A DNA stretch of 64,000 bases from contig OY987234.1 of the NCBI GenBank assembly GCA_963920705.1, positions 22,339,794-22,403,793 on the forward strand, written 5' to 3'. Positions 11,394 through 23,554 of this stretch are shown piece after piece (position 1 is the stretch's first letter; each line of letters opens with the position of its first letter). Under the pieces are notes generated by a model that was given only the letters and a program-made list of their open reading frames with translations, made no database searches and was not told where the DNA came from. Position numbers and translations under genes: made by a program. The DNA comes from Odiellus spinosus. Taxonomy: Eukaryota; Arthropoda; Arachnida; Opiliones; Phalangiidae.

Positions 11394-12913
11394 CTACCGT
11401 TTCTTTTTCCTATTAAAGTTTGGACTCCATATTTCATGAACGCTGTCAGAATCACTTTGACTGTCCTGTAGTTTTCCACAAACATTTAAAAATTAAAATA
11501 TTTCACAAGATTATTATACCTACTTCTGTCCTATCAGAGTCAGGGAGTCTATCTTTGTTAGCTGCTAGGGTAGCGTGGCTCGATTTAAAATCATCTAACA
11601 GGAGATAAATAATTAATTTTAACGCGCATTAACTTATATCTGATATCTTTCAAACCTCTGTTTCGCGCCTTCAACGTCGAATGAAAAAAAGCAGGGTAAC
11701 TATGCCAATTATTACTGGTACCACCAGCCTGCAATCGAAACCAATTAATTTTCTAATCACGCATATGGCTAAATAATTTACCAAGTGATTGATATGTTTA
11801 TGTCCGGCATATTTGCGGCCAAAATATTCTTTGTACAAGTTGCAAACAGTGCACTCAAAATCTATCACAAATACAGATTAATTAGAAAAATAATTATAGT
11901 AAAACCTCGTTATAACGAAATTCTGGAGGGGGAACCCATTTTGTTATTATGTTATGTTCTTAGGTGCATAAATGAGTTCTTGTAATTATTAATTTTGAGG
12001 CTAACCATGACTAGAACTTTGAGTGAGGGGCAGTTCTTGGAAAGATACGCAGCTCTTCGGTCTTGTCTCCTTATCAGGAACCTGAATTTAAATTTAACTT
12101 AATTATTTTATTTAATTTTTAAAAATCATTTGAAAATTCACTTTTCTTCCAAAATTTGATCTCGGGTGATTATAATCGAAACGTGATTCAAATATAATCG
12201 TAGCGGTTGAGTAACCTAATCTAGGTTGTAAAGGGCTCTATTAAAAAGACAAAAGTAATTAAGTTAATTTATTCTAGATCATTTTATTGTCAAAATATAC
12301 CGGAAAATTATAAGTATTTTGAAATAGTATATCAAATCTTGATCCGCTATAAGACGGTCTTAGTGTTGGGACGGGATAAAGAAATTTTCTGGCAGTTGTT
12401 CTAAATGTGGAAAGAGTAACCTCTACTAAAGGTTCGAGTTGAAGTAGTTCTATAAACACTGGCTCTCCTTCGGAAAAAAAATAAACACAAAAACATGTAC
12501 TTCACATTCTTGAGATTATAAAAACCTGAAATTTAGTTTTATCAGGCGTATTTACTTTCTAGACAAAACGAAAGATCTCCCGGGTCAAAACAACTTTGAA
12601 AAATCTAAATTTTAGAGAGAAAATAATGTATTCAATATATTTTGGGGCTAAAATGAATTTTTACCTTCTCAAATTCAAAAGTTTGGAATATTAGTAATGG
12701 GAAAGCTGAATTTAATCTCTTGGTTCTGTAATGCCTACCAAACATGGATATTTTTAAATATAAATCACTTTTTGAATCCAACCATACTCCCGGACAAGAA
12801 ATCTTCATAATAAAAAATAGTTTTATAAGTAGTTTGCAACAGGGCCAGGGGTTTATTATATAACTATTAAAGTTTACCAACTTACTGACGCGAGTTTTAC
12901 TTCCGCAACACAT
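11394..12913 (-). CDS. SPATA6: SPATA6-domain protein (spermatogenesis-associated 6-like)
   Basis: Family acts in sperm neck/connecting-piece assembly in vertebrates. Nine exons on the minus strand: 12913-12890, 12802-12665, 12604-12556, 12467-12301, 12081-12006, 11861-11782, 11668-11656, 11594-11524, 11465-11394; 229 aa. Phases agree at every junction. The SPATA6 N-terminal domain is clear: ISCPGVWLDSKSDLYLKI, AFPLLIFQTFEFEK, FDPGDL, then VFIELLQLEP and TLSTFRTTARKFLYP, in the same order as vertebrate SPATA6. Exon 6 encodes a possible zinc knuckle (C155, C158, H172, H174/H177). The C-terminus is Ser/Asp-rich and ends RKKKR. Exon 1 uses a GTCAGT donor; if unspliced, the frame stays open through that intron. 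Shorter than vertebrate SPATA6. The 13-nt exon 7 is the weakest part of the model. Confidence 0.8.
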
Positions 12914-13553
12914 TTTAAAGACTTTCCGGGCATTTATTTAAAAAAATTATAATTTATGCGTAAGATTTTAATACAACTTTGCTTATCAAAATGAGAAAGC
13001 ATTATGGAATTGGAAAAGATTGCCGTCTCTGTTTTGAAAGGTAGCTGACCCATTTTAGGATTATATTGATCCAAAATGTAGTTGAATACCTAAGGTGAAA
13101 AACTAAATCAATATAATTATCCTTGAGCTTAGTACGCTATATATATATATCTTTATATAGCAGAGTATTAAACTAGGATAGTGCGTATAGCTTTGTACTT
13201 GCTGCTAATTCAAGTTGAAATTGGTTATAATATGAAATTATAGGTTCCCAACTTCCTATAGAATGTGACAAATCAATTTCTCATTCAACTTTGTTATTAC
13301 GGGTTTCTCGAACTGTGGCTATTCATTATTCTTTTATTATTTTGATGGAAATTTAGTTTATATCGAAACACCCATTTATTTCAGCAGGTGTTTCGCTTCA
13401 GTTTCTGACATCTAGTCAATTTGAAATATTACAATTATTTATTGATATATATGAAAAAGATTACGCATAATATAAATTTAAACTTTATTATTGTTAAAAG
13501 TACAGAATTATAATATCAGATTATGGTAAATGAAAAAGAAATTAATTATTAGT
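12914..13553. other. Spacer between SPATA6-like and cystatin genes
   Basis: Holds the promoter of the SPATA6-like gene and the 3' UTR of the cystatin (minus-strand AATAAA as TTTATT at 13494-13499). A short (TA)n run lies near 13140. No gene seen. Confidence 0.5.
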
Positions 13554-14099
13554 TTAAAAATAGGCAATTTCATCCTCTTCAAGTTTATCTCCTTGAACTC
13601 CAGCCAGTGTCAATTCCCCTTGAAAACTTTTATGGACTCTCAAATGCAAGTGATTCTTGTCAGTAACTTTCACCTAATTAAGAAAAAAATATTGATTAGT
13701 TTAATTTAAGTATTTTGAAAGTAGTTCAAACGTACTTTAATGAAATAGTTGGTTCCATTGACAACTTGCGACTTGTAAGCAAGTGGTTCGAAATTATCAT
13801 ATTTCTCGTTCTGCTTTTCTTCAACTTTGGGCTGAATCTGTTTAGAATGAAACAATATCTAATTAACCTTTTGTGAGGACGTACAACTTCAATTTAACAA
13901 TCTAACCAAACATATTCTAAACTAGTTAGTCAACCAGTAATTTTAGAAGTTAAGTAAAATTTAACACTGTTCTAAAACTGTGTTATGTAAATTAAATACC
14001 ACAATTAAAAGGATAACAATATTAAATTACATCTGTGACTATTTTCCGGACATTGTCATCAACAGGTTTAACATCAGAAGTACCTCCGACCAAAGGCAT
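13554..14099 (-). CDS. CSTB: Stefin-type cystatin (cystatin B family)
   Basis: Cytosolic reversible inhibitor of papain-like cysteine proteases (cathepsins). Three exons on the minus strand: 14099-14031, 13837-13736, 13673-13554, all phase 0; 96 aa, as for stefins (about 98). There is no signal peptide and no cysteine, which separates it from secreted type 2 cystatins. The N-terminal trunk has Gly5-Gly6 (MPLVGG), the first inhibitory loop is QVVNG (QVVAG in vertebrates), followed by TNYFIKVKV and HLHLRVHKSF, and it ends AYF like the LTYF end of stefin B. The Asn in place of Ala in the QVVxG loop is a tolerated variant in the family. Confidence 0.93.
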
Positions 14100-15402
14100 A
14101 ATTAATACTACTTTTGAATAATAAATGCAAATTAACTAGTTATAACTTTGAAATTCGTCTGAGTGATGGAATGCCAATGAGTCAAGTTTCTATTTCATTC
14201 TCTTTTATCATTTCTCTCGTGATGAGTCATTTCGCCAACACTCCCCTTTTCTAAAAACTCAAAAAACATCTTGCGAAAAACCGCCAAAATGCACGTGCTT
14301 TTTTCTGTCTTTCGTATTTCCCGTCCAAAATTCTCATTGGACTATTTTTTACTTAGATGAAAACCGCACATTCATTCGTCAATTTGGAAAACCGGCAATC
14401 CTTGCTTCGCGAGTTTGTTTGTAGATGGCGCCATAAAATTAGATCAATCGAACCGCCCCGGAAGTCTAGACCTATATTTGGTCTACCGACAATTTTTTTT
14501 TTGTTTTGCTCGACTTGTCAATGATCGGTGGGGGGCCCCCAGCTTGGCTTCGATTGCAACATTTTCGAATAGTTTTTAAGGCCAACTGGAATTTTTTTTA
14601 AGATGATTGAAGTTTTAGCAGCTTTTTGTAAGTAATGATTTATTGTACGTTATTATGATTATGATTTTATTTAAATGGATCAATTGGTAATTAAGTTTAA
14701 TCATTTGAAACAGTGCATTGAGCTATGGTTTTCCCCAAGGGGAAGGTTAGGCCTAACTAAACCTAGGACTCGCAGCTTGTAGTTGTAGCCTTGTAGGCCT
14801 AGCCCAACCCATTGTTTTTATCGAATTATTATGCACAAATTAATTTAAGGTTACTTTGAGTGCTATAGATACGCGTATTTGACAAAATTTAGATTATGGA
14901 GCCTTATATCTAACTGTATCGCTGACCCTTGATTAGTTTATCTTTCAAATTGAGATGTTTAATCAAATTATTTGAAGTGTCATAGAAAAAAGGTTTTTAC
15001 TGCATTACCTACTTTTTGTTGGAAATATTTTACATAATCCAATTATACATGGTCCAATTTTCTAAGATTAAATTAGGTCAAGGCATTAAAATGCTTCAAT
15101 AAATTTGATACATACCATTGAAGAGAGAAATTACGCAATACACACGCTTGAATGATATTACACATTTGTATCAAATTTTACGTTTTCAGTGTGTAAATAT
15201 GAATTGAAGATGCTTTATTAGAAATGCGAGTAACTCAACTCAAATATATCTAAAATTTAGATCAAAATTTAGTTTTGAGTGATGACATGTAGAAGTTTGG
15301 GGGCTTTTTGGACTTCTGGTGACGAATATTGCCAAACCAATTTGGGCTTTATTCTTCTTAGTTTCCGCATAGCCCATATGATTTCGAAGACAATAAGTTG
15401 CT
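14100..15402. other. Divergent region, cystatin / CEP170
   Basis: 1.3 kb between two divergent start codons. A short ATG frame at about 14602 ends in a good donor (GTAAGT, about 14628) and would join in phase to an AAG just before the CEP170 Met at 15403, but that acceptor lacks a pyrimidine tract, so I treat it as a possible leader exon only. Nothing else seen. Confidence 0.4.
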
Positions 15403-18400
15403 ATGGATATTGAAAAAGGAGAGATATGGCAACTTTTCCAGAAAGGCAGCTCAATTAGCCACGCACTGACAACATCTGGGCTTATTTTCATTGGTTGCGA
15501 AGAATGTGACATCATTTTGCAGGTTAATACCTTCTTGATTTATATTTATTATTTAAATCCCTGGAGGCCTATCTTACCGGTGTTCCTTTTTGCTCTAGAA
15601 TAACCTACCCACATATGTAGTCTGATTCATAGAATGTGTGGGTACACCAGTAGAAAGGGAAAAAAATAAACCAGTTTTTTGTGGGTGTGGGTTAGTGTGG
15701 GTTTCCTCATTTTTTCATAACTGATCAGTATTTGGCGTTAAGTCTTGTCTACTCTTATTTATTTGCTTCTAAGATACCCAAATTTGATACGGAATTATTT
15801 TAGATCTAGATTTTTAAGACTCTCTTCTTGTATTATCTATAGTCACCCGGGGTTGAAAAACGTCACGCAGTTATATCTTACGATACTTTAAAACAAGAGT
15901 TTTGGATCAAAGATCTTAACAGCGTAACTGGAGTAAGATTAATATATTTATCAAGGCTTTAGCTTTTTTTAAGTTGCATTAATGTTGCTGATCAATTTTA
16001 GACGTACATCAACGGTGTTAGAATACCGGAACAATCTTATTTTAAGCTTAGCCACGAAGATAGCATACGGTTTGGTTATGGGCCACTATTCACCTTGAAA
16101 AGGAAATCCGCCGACGACTCTGATAATTCGAGGAGTGAACCTCAACCCAACGAAGAAGAGGAGGAGGAAGATGATAGAACTGATTTAGTGGATTCTTTAG
16201 AAGATATTAGGGAATCCATGCTTTCTTATTCCTCCTCCGGTTCTCGAACTCTCTTACCTTCCAGCGGAGCTACGAATAATTTGAGTACCGTAGTTTCGTG
16301 TTCCGAGAGTAACAACTCTCGTAGTGGTAGTTCGCATAGTGGTAATAATACTAGCGCCGCCGAATCGCCAGTGGCAGGAACGCCAACTCACCAGCCAAAA
16401 AGACAATTCAGTCCCGAAACCGAGTCCAGTCAGATCAATAACTTCAGGTAGAATCTGAACTTTCAAAGACCCTGGAGAAACTTCTATCCAACTTTTTCTT
16501 TTCTCATCAGCCATTTTCAGAACCCGCCATTATCTCCTTCCAAACTTTCAGAAGTATCAGTTAACAGTAGCGCCAGTTCTAAGGGTAGTAGAACGTTTTC
16601 AGGCAGGGACTCTGCCGAAAATAACAACTTGCCGTCAAATAGTTCAGCCATGTCCGACGATAGGAATGACCAGATCACCAGATCATCTTCAACCGGGTCG
16701 AAAAAAGAGGAGTTTAAGATAATCAATGGTAGCGGGAATAATGGCCAAAATGGAGATAAAGAAACTTCCCCCGTTGTCGTAGCAGCTCCTCCTATGGCTT
16801 TTACAATACCTTTTGATAGTGATTCTTCATCTTCTTCGAGAACTTTTACGAGGAGAAAACCTCCTAGTAGATTAAAAGAAAAAGTGTGGTTTGAATATTA
16901 TTTTTTAATTAATTTTAAGGGTCATATGAAATTAATTTCCCATTACATTCTAGCAAGTCCAACAACACGACTCTTTTAACGAAACTCCCCCAGTTCGCCA
17001 ATTAGACTTGAAAAAAAGTAGGGTTTTCTTAGCTATATGGAAGAAATCAAAGTTAATAATGAAGTTTTTCATTTTTAGCTGAAATGGTGAGCGAACCACT
17101 AAGCGAAACTGCCACTTACCTCATTCAAAGAATGCTAGGGGAAACAGAAACCCCTAGAAGCCCCGTAAATCGTTTACCCTCGTCCGGATGGGAAACGTCG
17201 CCGAAAGGCACATGGATTAAGAAGAAGAAGAGCTCAAATTGTCCGCCGGGTGGATCCCTATCTTCCTCTTCATCATCCCCTTCTCATCAACATCATCCTC
17301 CTTCCCGCTCTTCCCCCGCCACCTCTTCTCCTTCTTCGCCTCCCCCTCTTGGCCACGCCCACCCTTACCCCAATGGGGGAGATCCGCCGAATAGAACTCT
17401 GGACGATAATGAGGACGCTAAAAGCGAAACTGGAACCTACACGGTGGATACTGAACTTGTGGATCCTCAAGTCGACGAAGGTTTGAAAACTTTCCTCTTG
17501 AAAATTTGGAAAGATGCCTGAAATCCTAAGTAACCGGCACTTTTCTTTTAGCTAGGAAGAAAATTGACGAAGTCTTTGGGCTTCAAGAACAAAAGAAGAG
17601 ATCGGATAGTTACGCCAATAATTTATCGCTAGCTGGAAAACAGACTGATAATTTGAAAGAGAGAGTCAATCATAAGTTAGAAAGGGAAGAGATGGATAAA
17701 ACCCCGTTTAATAACCCTTACTCTAAACCAGCGTTAGTCGGAAGGATGGAGGAAGATAGGGAAAACTATTCTTCGCAGAGTAGGATGACGTCTGCCCCCC
17801 CTCAAAGACCACCGCGAAATTCCTTGGGGAGGTCAAATACCGTCACGAAATTAGAACCCAATTTAACTTCAGTCTCTTCTCGTAGTGCTTTGGCACTTTC
17901 TACATCCGGAACTACTAAACGTCATAACGGTAACGAAGATTATCGCGGTGGTTTAAGGAAAAGTGACCAAGGTAGTCGAGGGTCTTCTCGGGACGCCTTG
18001 AGTGACGGTTGTAGCCCGCCTCCACAAAGGAGACTTTCCGCACTTTCTACTTCGCTCCACGGAGTCGTCACTGGCTCTCATCGCAGCAATAGCCTAGGTT
18101 TGTGAACAATTTAGCTTGAATATTTTATCCTCGGGCCTTAAAAGAATCGTACGAATATTTAGGAGGAGAAGAAAGCGGGTTGGGCGGAGAAGGCTATTTT
18201 TGGAGGAGGAAATCCTGGAATTTGTCTTGTTCAGATTTGGATAATAACAAATCCGAAACTGGAAGCGTTGTTTCTGATCTGAGCACTAGCACGGAACCCA
18301 GTTCGCATAGTTCTTGCTGCGGTAGCGGTAGTAGGCATCGAAATAACAGCGGGCGATCGAGCGGTGCTCAAGATAATAATGCTCCAACGATGAGACTTAA

Positions 18401-21400
18401 TAGAGCTTTTGCCTTGAGGAGAGCAAGACTGGGTTTCGAATCTGACGACGCTTTAACTACATCAAGCAGCCCTCAACCTATTCATAGTCCCTCTCCAAGC
18501 TACGCTTCATCTGGAACCAGAGATCTGTCTCGATTACCCCCAAAGTATTTTAAAGATTTTATCCATTACTCAATTTGTCAAATCTCCAAGCTCGCGAATC
18601 TTATTGAAAAAATTTAGGAGGGTTTTTCTACATTCAACTGTTTTACTTTTCATGTGCTCCTGATAGAATAACAAAAGAAATTGGCTTAACCAATCTGGAA
18701 ACATTCTCTAATTTGGTCAATAATTGTCCAAAATGGGAAATTTCCAATAGAATTTGAGCAAAATAAACTTAATTCATCAAAAATAGACCAAATGTATTTT
18801 AAATTTTGGCTCACTCTTGTTGAAAACAGGTTAGTTAGTTCATTTGGTCAAATTCTGTTTGAACAATTTTCAACCAAATAACAATATTTTTCCTCATTAT
18901 GAAAGCAAATATTTTCTGTTGATTTGAAAGTAAAACCAACATGACAAATTCTAAAGATTAAATTCGCGAGCTTGGCCCAAATTTAGTCAGGTTGCGTGTC
19001 TACTTTAAAAGTCTTTTTCCGTAGATTAATTTTGGTTTTCTGTTTAAAGAAATCTCCCCATAAATCAGCCCAGGAATAATTCGACCTTGGGTTCAAATTT
19101 AAATCGCCACGATGGTGGAAGATTTAGTCTGAGGCTGCCTCGAGGGAGTCAACCCGTGGGTGGGAGAATAGGTGGCATGGCTGGGAGAACATCTAACGTA
19201 ATTCCTCCTTCACCCTCTTCAATTAAACCCCCATCAACTCCTACGCAATACCAGAGTCATAGCCGACAGAGCAGTGGTTCCAACTGGGTTCCTCCGGCTA
19301 ATCAAAGAGCAAACTCGGTAAGAGAAAAAAAGACTCCTCATCTTTATATTTCGATAGAAATCCTTTTAATTTTAAAGTACAGTAGTAACAAAGTATATTT
19401 AGAATTAGTCGAGTATTTAAGATGGAATTAGATTACTCGTAGTTGGAGATTTAGATAATTTTTGATGTTAAAATGGCTTAATGTATAACGAGCCATTTCT
19501 CCACATTATGAAATTTCTTTCGTTCTCCATCAAAATTTCCGTATTTTGCGACCACACCCACACGACTACTATTTAATTAGAAACCGCCGAGTGTTAGCGA
19601 TGTCAAACATCCTATAGGGACTAAAAGCGGCGCTCTAAATAAAGCTGTCTCGATGAAAAACCTATCAATCCGCTCTCCTCCTCAACTGTTGCCTCAAAAA
19701 CAAAGATCTTTGAACGTTCCATCATCTTCCGAAGAATCCTCCGAAAAAACAACTCACGTGACTAGGAAAAGCAGTCCCCTAACGCCTGATGTTTCGTCTC
19801 GAGGTCAAACTAGCGCGGGTAGAGGCGCCAAAAGGGGTACTGGCTATAACGCCACTGGCCGTGGGAAAGGAAGGAGCGCCGCTAGTACCTCCTCGGTTCA
19901 AAAATCAGCTTCGTTTAGTAATAGCAAAGATCTGCCTAAAGAACTGGAAGTGGCAACGACTTCCAACCCGGTGCAAAAGAGAACAGCTTCCGCTCCGATT
20001 GGAAAGAGAGGAGGAGCTTCTAATTCCGGAGCTACGGGAAAGAAAACCCAAGCACCTACTAAGGTCACGATTAAAAATCTTCTCTAGAATCAAAACAAAT
20101 ATTATTATCCCGCTACTCTCGCAATTATTATTATATTTTTGTTCCCAAAAACACTTCCTTTTGGATATTTTTGGCTTGCATTAACCAAAGTAATTTGGCA
20201 TGAAAATCAGCGATATGCACCGTGAATCCGTCATTTTTTATCGTACACAGAACCACCATTTTATAACTTTGGTTTATTTTTTAATAATCCCGTTTTTAGT
20301 CCTAGTTTTATTTTACGAAGCTAAAATAATTGCCACATTTTAATCACAAATGGTTCTAAGTTGTATTTTATATAAATTAAAACCCTCGTGTTTTAATTTT
20401 TAGTTTGTAAGGAGGGAGTCGGCAGCCCCCGTAAATTTATCCAATCGAAATGCGGATCAAAATACTTCTACGGCTCTATCAGGCTCGGATTCTTCTACTC
20501 AAGCCAAATCAAAGAGAGAAGTTTCAGTACGAATAGACAAATCTAGCTACCTGTTCATAAATCTTAATCTAACTCTCTTCTTCTTCAAAATAAAATAGGC
20601 TTTAGATGGTCTCGTAATAACGGCGGTACATCAGTTATCTAATAAACTTAAAGTTTCGTCTTGCGAGCTTCTTGAAAAAGAAAGGTAAATGAAAAAATTT
20701 ATCCTCCTTTAACTTTTTATCTAATTTTAATATTTTATAGACTGAAATATCCCGAAAGAAGCGAGGGCAGATTGATGATTGATGAAATTTTACCAACGGA
20801 TAAAAAATCCTCTAAAGGTTCTACAACATCGAGCAACGAAGGCAGCTTAACCCGTGATCTTTCCACAATCCTTAAAAATTTGAAGAAAGTTCAGCAAACG
20901 TTAGAAGGTTAGTATCAACTTTTCTTATATATCATAGGGCTGGAATATAGTACCACTATTGGCCTATCTATAGTTGAGTATCGAATACCACAAAATTCAA
21001 TATCAAGTTTTGAGTATTTCACCTGAATTCTAGCCATAAATACTCACAAGAAGTAGGCTTAAATACTCGAGAGAAGTAGGCTTAAATACTCGAGAGAAGT
21101 AGGCTTAAATACTCGAGAGAAGTAGGCTTAAATACTCGCCAGAAGTAGGCTTAAATACTCGCCAGAAGTAGGCTTAAATGAAGTCAAGTTTTACGAAATT
21201 TTTATCGCCCAGCCCTACATCAATTATTGTGAGAGATAAAAATATAATTTCTTTTACTACTTTTGCGTATCAAAAGTTTTGACGTCATTGAGTGATCAAT
21301 GTAAATCTCCATTGGGGCGAACTTCGCCTTATTCCGAAGCCGCTAATCAAGAAAGTTCTGGTCAAAATGGGGCGGCTAATAGGCAAAGGGACAAACGTAG

Positions 21401-21422
21401 TTTTTTCATAGTAGATGTTTAA
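15403..21422 (+). CDS. CEP170: Centrosomal protein CEP170 (FHA domain)
   Basis: Binds subdistal appendages of the mother centriole and microtubules. 14 exons: 15403-15522, 15843-15932, 16002-16447, 16511-16883, 16954-17017, 17079-17480, 17552-18097, 18163-18544, 19050-19317, 19581-20063, 20404-20526, 20599-20684, 20741-20907, 21277-21422; 1231 aa (human about 1584). The FHA domain spans residues ~10-95 (LIFIGCEECDIILQ, KRHAVISYD, LNSVTGTYINGVRIPEQ). The middle is Ser/Pro-rich and disordered, with three family blocks: GTYTVD...EARKKIDEVFGLQ, ALRRARLGFESDD, and the C-terminal coiled segment (HQLSNKLK ... LSTILKNLKKVQQTL). The exon 10 donor is a weak GTCACG; read-through would stop at 20087 and give a short isoform. 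Intron 13 holds a transposon with tandem repeats. Confidence 0.92.
20935..21217. mobile_element. TAGGGCTGG-ended MITE with internal 23-bp array
   Basis: In CEP170 intron 13. Ends are TAGGGCTGG (20935-20943) and its exact reverse complement CCAGCCCTA (21209-21217). Inside, at about 21047-21180, a 23-bp unit (TACTCGAGAGAAGTAGGCTTAAA) is repeated about six times. That unit resembles the 21-bp unit in MOV10L1 intron 7 (both join AGTAGGC/AGTTAGGC-CTAAATACTCG). No clear target duplication. Confidence 0.75.
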
Positions 21423-22139
21423 AATCAGGTGTACTTGAAACGAAACTTATAACCCAATTTATTAATAGGCGACTAAAAATTCTAAGACTATAAAAAACAA
21501 ACAATTTGCTCTTTAGATTTTTTAATACGTTAAAAAATTTAAAATTATTAAACTTATTTAATATTTAAGTCACGGGAAAAAATTAGCAATTCCAGAAAGA
21601 TGTTTCGTTTCGTCGAAAAGGCTGTAATTTTATTAATTATACGTTTTTAAATCAGTTTTGAGCTTGAATACTCGTAAGAAAACGAAGGTTGTTGTAAAAA
21701 TAATTGAAAAAAAAAATTATATTTATTATCCCATTATTTTTTTTAAATTCGTGGAAATTATTTTTCACGGTTATAATAATTATTATTATTAATTTTTAAA
21801 TGTTACGAAATATAGCGGTTAATGTTTACAAACGCTTCTGGTTAACCAAAAACAAATGTTATACAATCCTGGTGTTGTAAGAAAAAGCCTAAAACGACTA
21901 AAAAAAAGCGCTGTGCTTATGTTTTACAGTGATTGGTGCCAAGAAAAATTTATGTAGATAATATTCCATTCAAGATTAAATGGTTGCCTTCGAGCAATTA
22001 AGCATTACGCAGGTCAATTCCTACATAAACTTATAAGAATTCCGTTGAAATTGTTTAGTATTTTAAGTTTTTAACGAACCCAAAGTGGTAAAATTTAATT
22101 CTATCGAGATAATCCCTGGATTTATTGAAAATACCGTAT

Positions 22140-22301
22140 TTTAAAGGCCCTATCTGCTCTGAAACTTGTCCCTTTAAAATGCTCTTACCTTGCGCACGCA
22201 TCTTAGCTTTGACTGTACAGTTTTTGTACAACGTCATCTGCTAAGCTAGAAAAGAAGGCGACTTTAAAGGGGATTTGAAAATCGCAGATAGTCCCTTTAA
22301 A
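22140..22301 (+). repeat. TTTAAAGG-ended element, copy 1
   Basis: About 162 bp. Starts TTTAAAGGCCCTATCTGC and ends GCAGATAGTCCCTTTAAA, imperfect inverted ends. A second inverted pair lies inside (CCCTTTAAA ... CTTTAAAGGGG). No coding capacity. MITE-like; other copies at 22589, 22846 and 60294. Confidence 0.8.
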
Positions 22302-22588
22302 GGGAACAAATTGCAATTTTAAGGACCTGGTGGGAGTCCCTCATCATTTTACAAACATTTGATCAGGGTGGCTTAGCTATTAGAGACAAATAGAGACTTG
22401 AATAGTTTTTAAGGTGGGTTTACTTCAAACCTCGCCAAAAATTCTATTATTTTTGTTTTCATCAAAAAAGAAATCCTAGTTTTTTTAGGCATTACTACGT
22501 GCCAAATTTACCTAAATGGAACCATATATGGAATGACCCATCTTGTAGGAATTAATATTTTCACTACAGTAATATGATGCGTCATCTA

Positions 22589-22733
22589 TTTAAAGGCCCT
22601 ATCTGCTCTGAAACTTGCTCCTTTAAAATGCTCTTCCTTTGACTATACAATTTATTTTGTACAACGTCGTCTGTTAAGCTTGAAAAGAAGGCGACTTTAA
22701 AGGGGATTTGAAAATCGCAGAAGTCCCTTTTAA
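22589..22733 (+). repeat. TTTAAAGG-ended element, copy 2
   Basis: About 145 bp, closely matching copy 1 in the same orientation (TTTAAAGGCCCTATCTGCTC, AAAAGAAGGCGACTTTAAAG) but missing about 15 bp in the middle and with a worn right end. Confidence 0.8.
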
Positions 22734-22845
22734 GTTCACGAATTAGATCTCATTGGTCTTTATTTTGTCTTAATTTTGGCCCAAAATGTAAGGTAAAACT
22801 AAAAAGTAGCAATTTTTCCCATTTTGTTCATGGATTTTGGACCCT

Positions 22846-23014
22846 TTTAAAGACCCTTGCCCTATCTGCTCTTATATTTGCCCCTTTAAAAATGCTTTTC
22901 CCTAATGCACACAGTGTAGATTTGACTGTACAATTTCTTATGGTCAATGTCATCTGCTAAGCTAGAAAAAAGGCTACTTTAAAGGGTTTTAATAATCGCG
23001 GATAGACCATTTAA
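22846..23014 (+). repeat. TTTAAAGG-ended element, copy 3
   Basis: About 169 bp and the most diverged copy: extra CTTG near the left end, CGCGGATAGACC at the right. Same orientation as copies 1 and 2, so the three could come from local duplication as well as separate insertion. Confidence 0.7.
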
Positions 23015-23554
23015 AGGGATAATGAAGCTGGATTTACTATTGATTGCGTGTTTTAGCTTATAGTTTAAATCAATTTTAAACGCTTCACAGGGAAAAAACC
23101 TTGCTCTTTTCACCATTTTGTTAACCTATGCTTTCAAGCTCATTAATATTAGACTGAAATCCAATCAATTTGCTGATAAGGAAGAATTTAATAAGTTTAG
23201 GTGGGTGTCAACATTGCAGGAAGGAAATTAAATCACTACGAGTGTTAAAATTTGGTATTATCTTTTCTCAGGTAGTTTTAGTCCATTTCATCTTAAATTA
23301 GCAGTATATGAAAAGCTTGGTCACAATTTAGTTTTTAAATAATGACACGAAAATTCTCGTTATTTTTATTGTTCTTTAAATATACCTTTAATTATGTCAT
23401 TTTCCCTTTAAATTCTACCTTTGGTTGTGTCATGTTCCCTTTAATTGCCCTTCAATCTGGGAACAGGTTTTATACTTTCTATTATATAAGCAGGAAGATA
23501 TAGGTTATTTTATTTACATAATTAAGTGCAGCTTGCGATGAAATTCTTTCCAAA

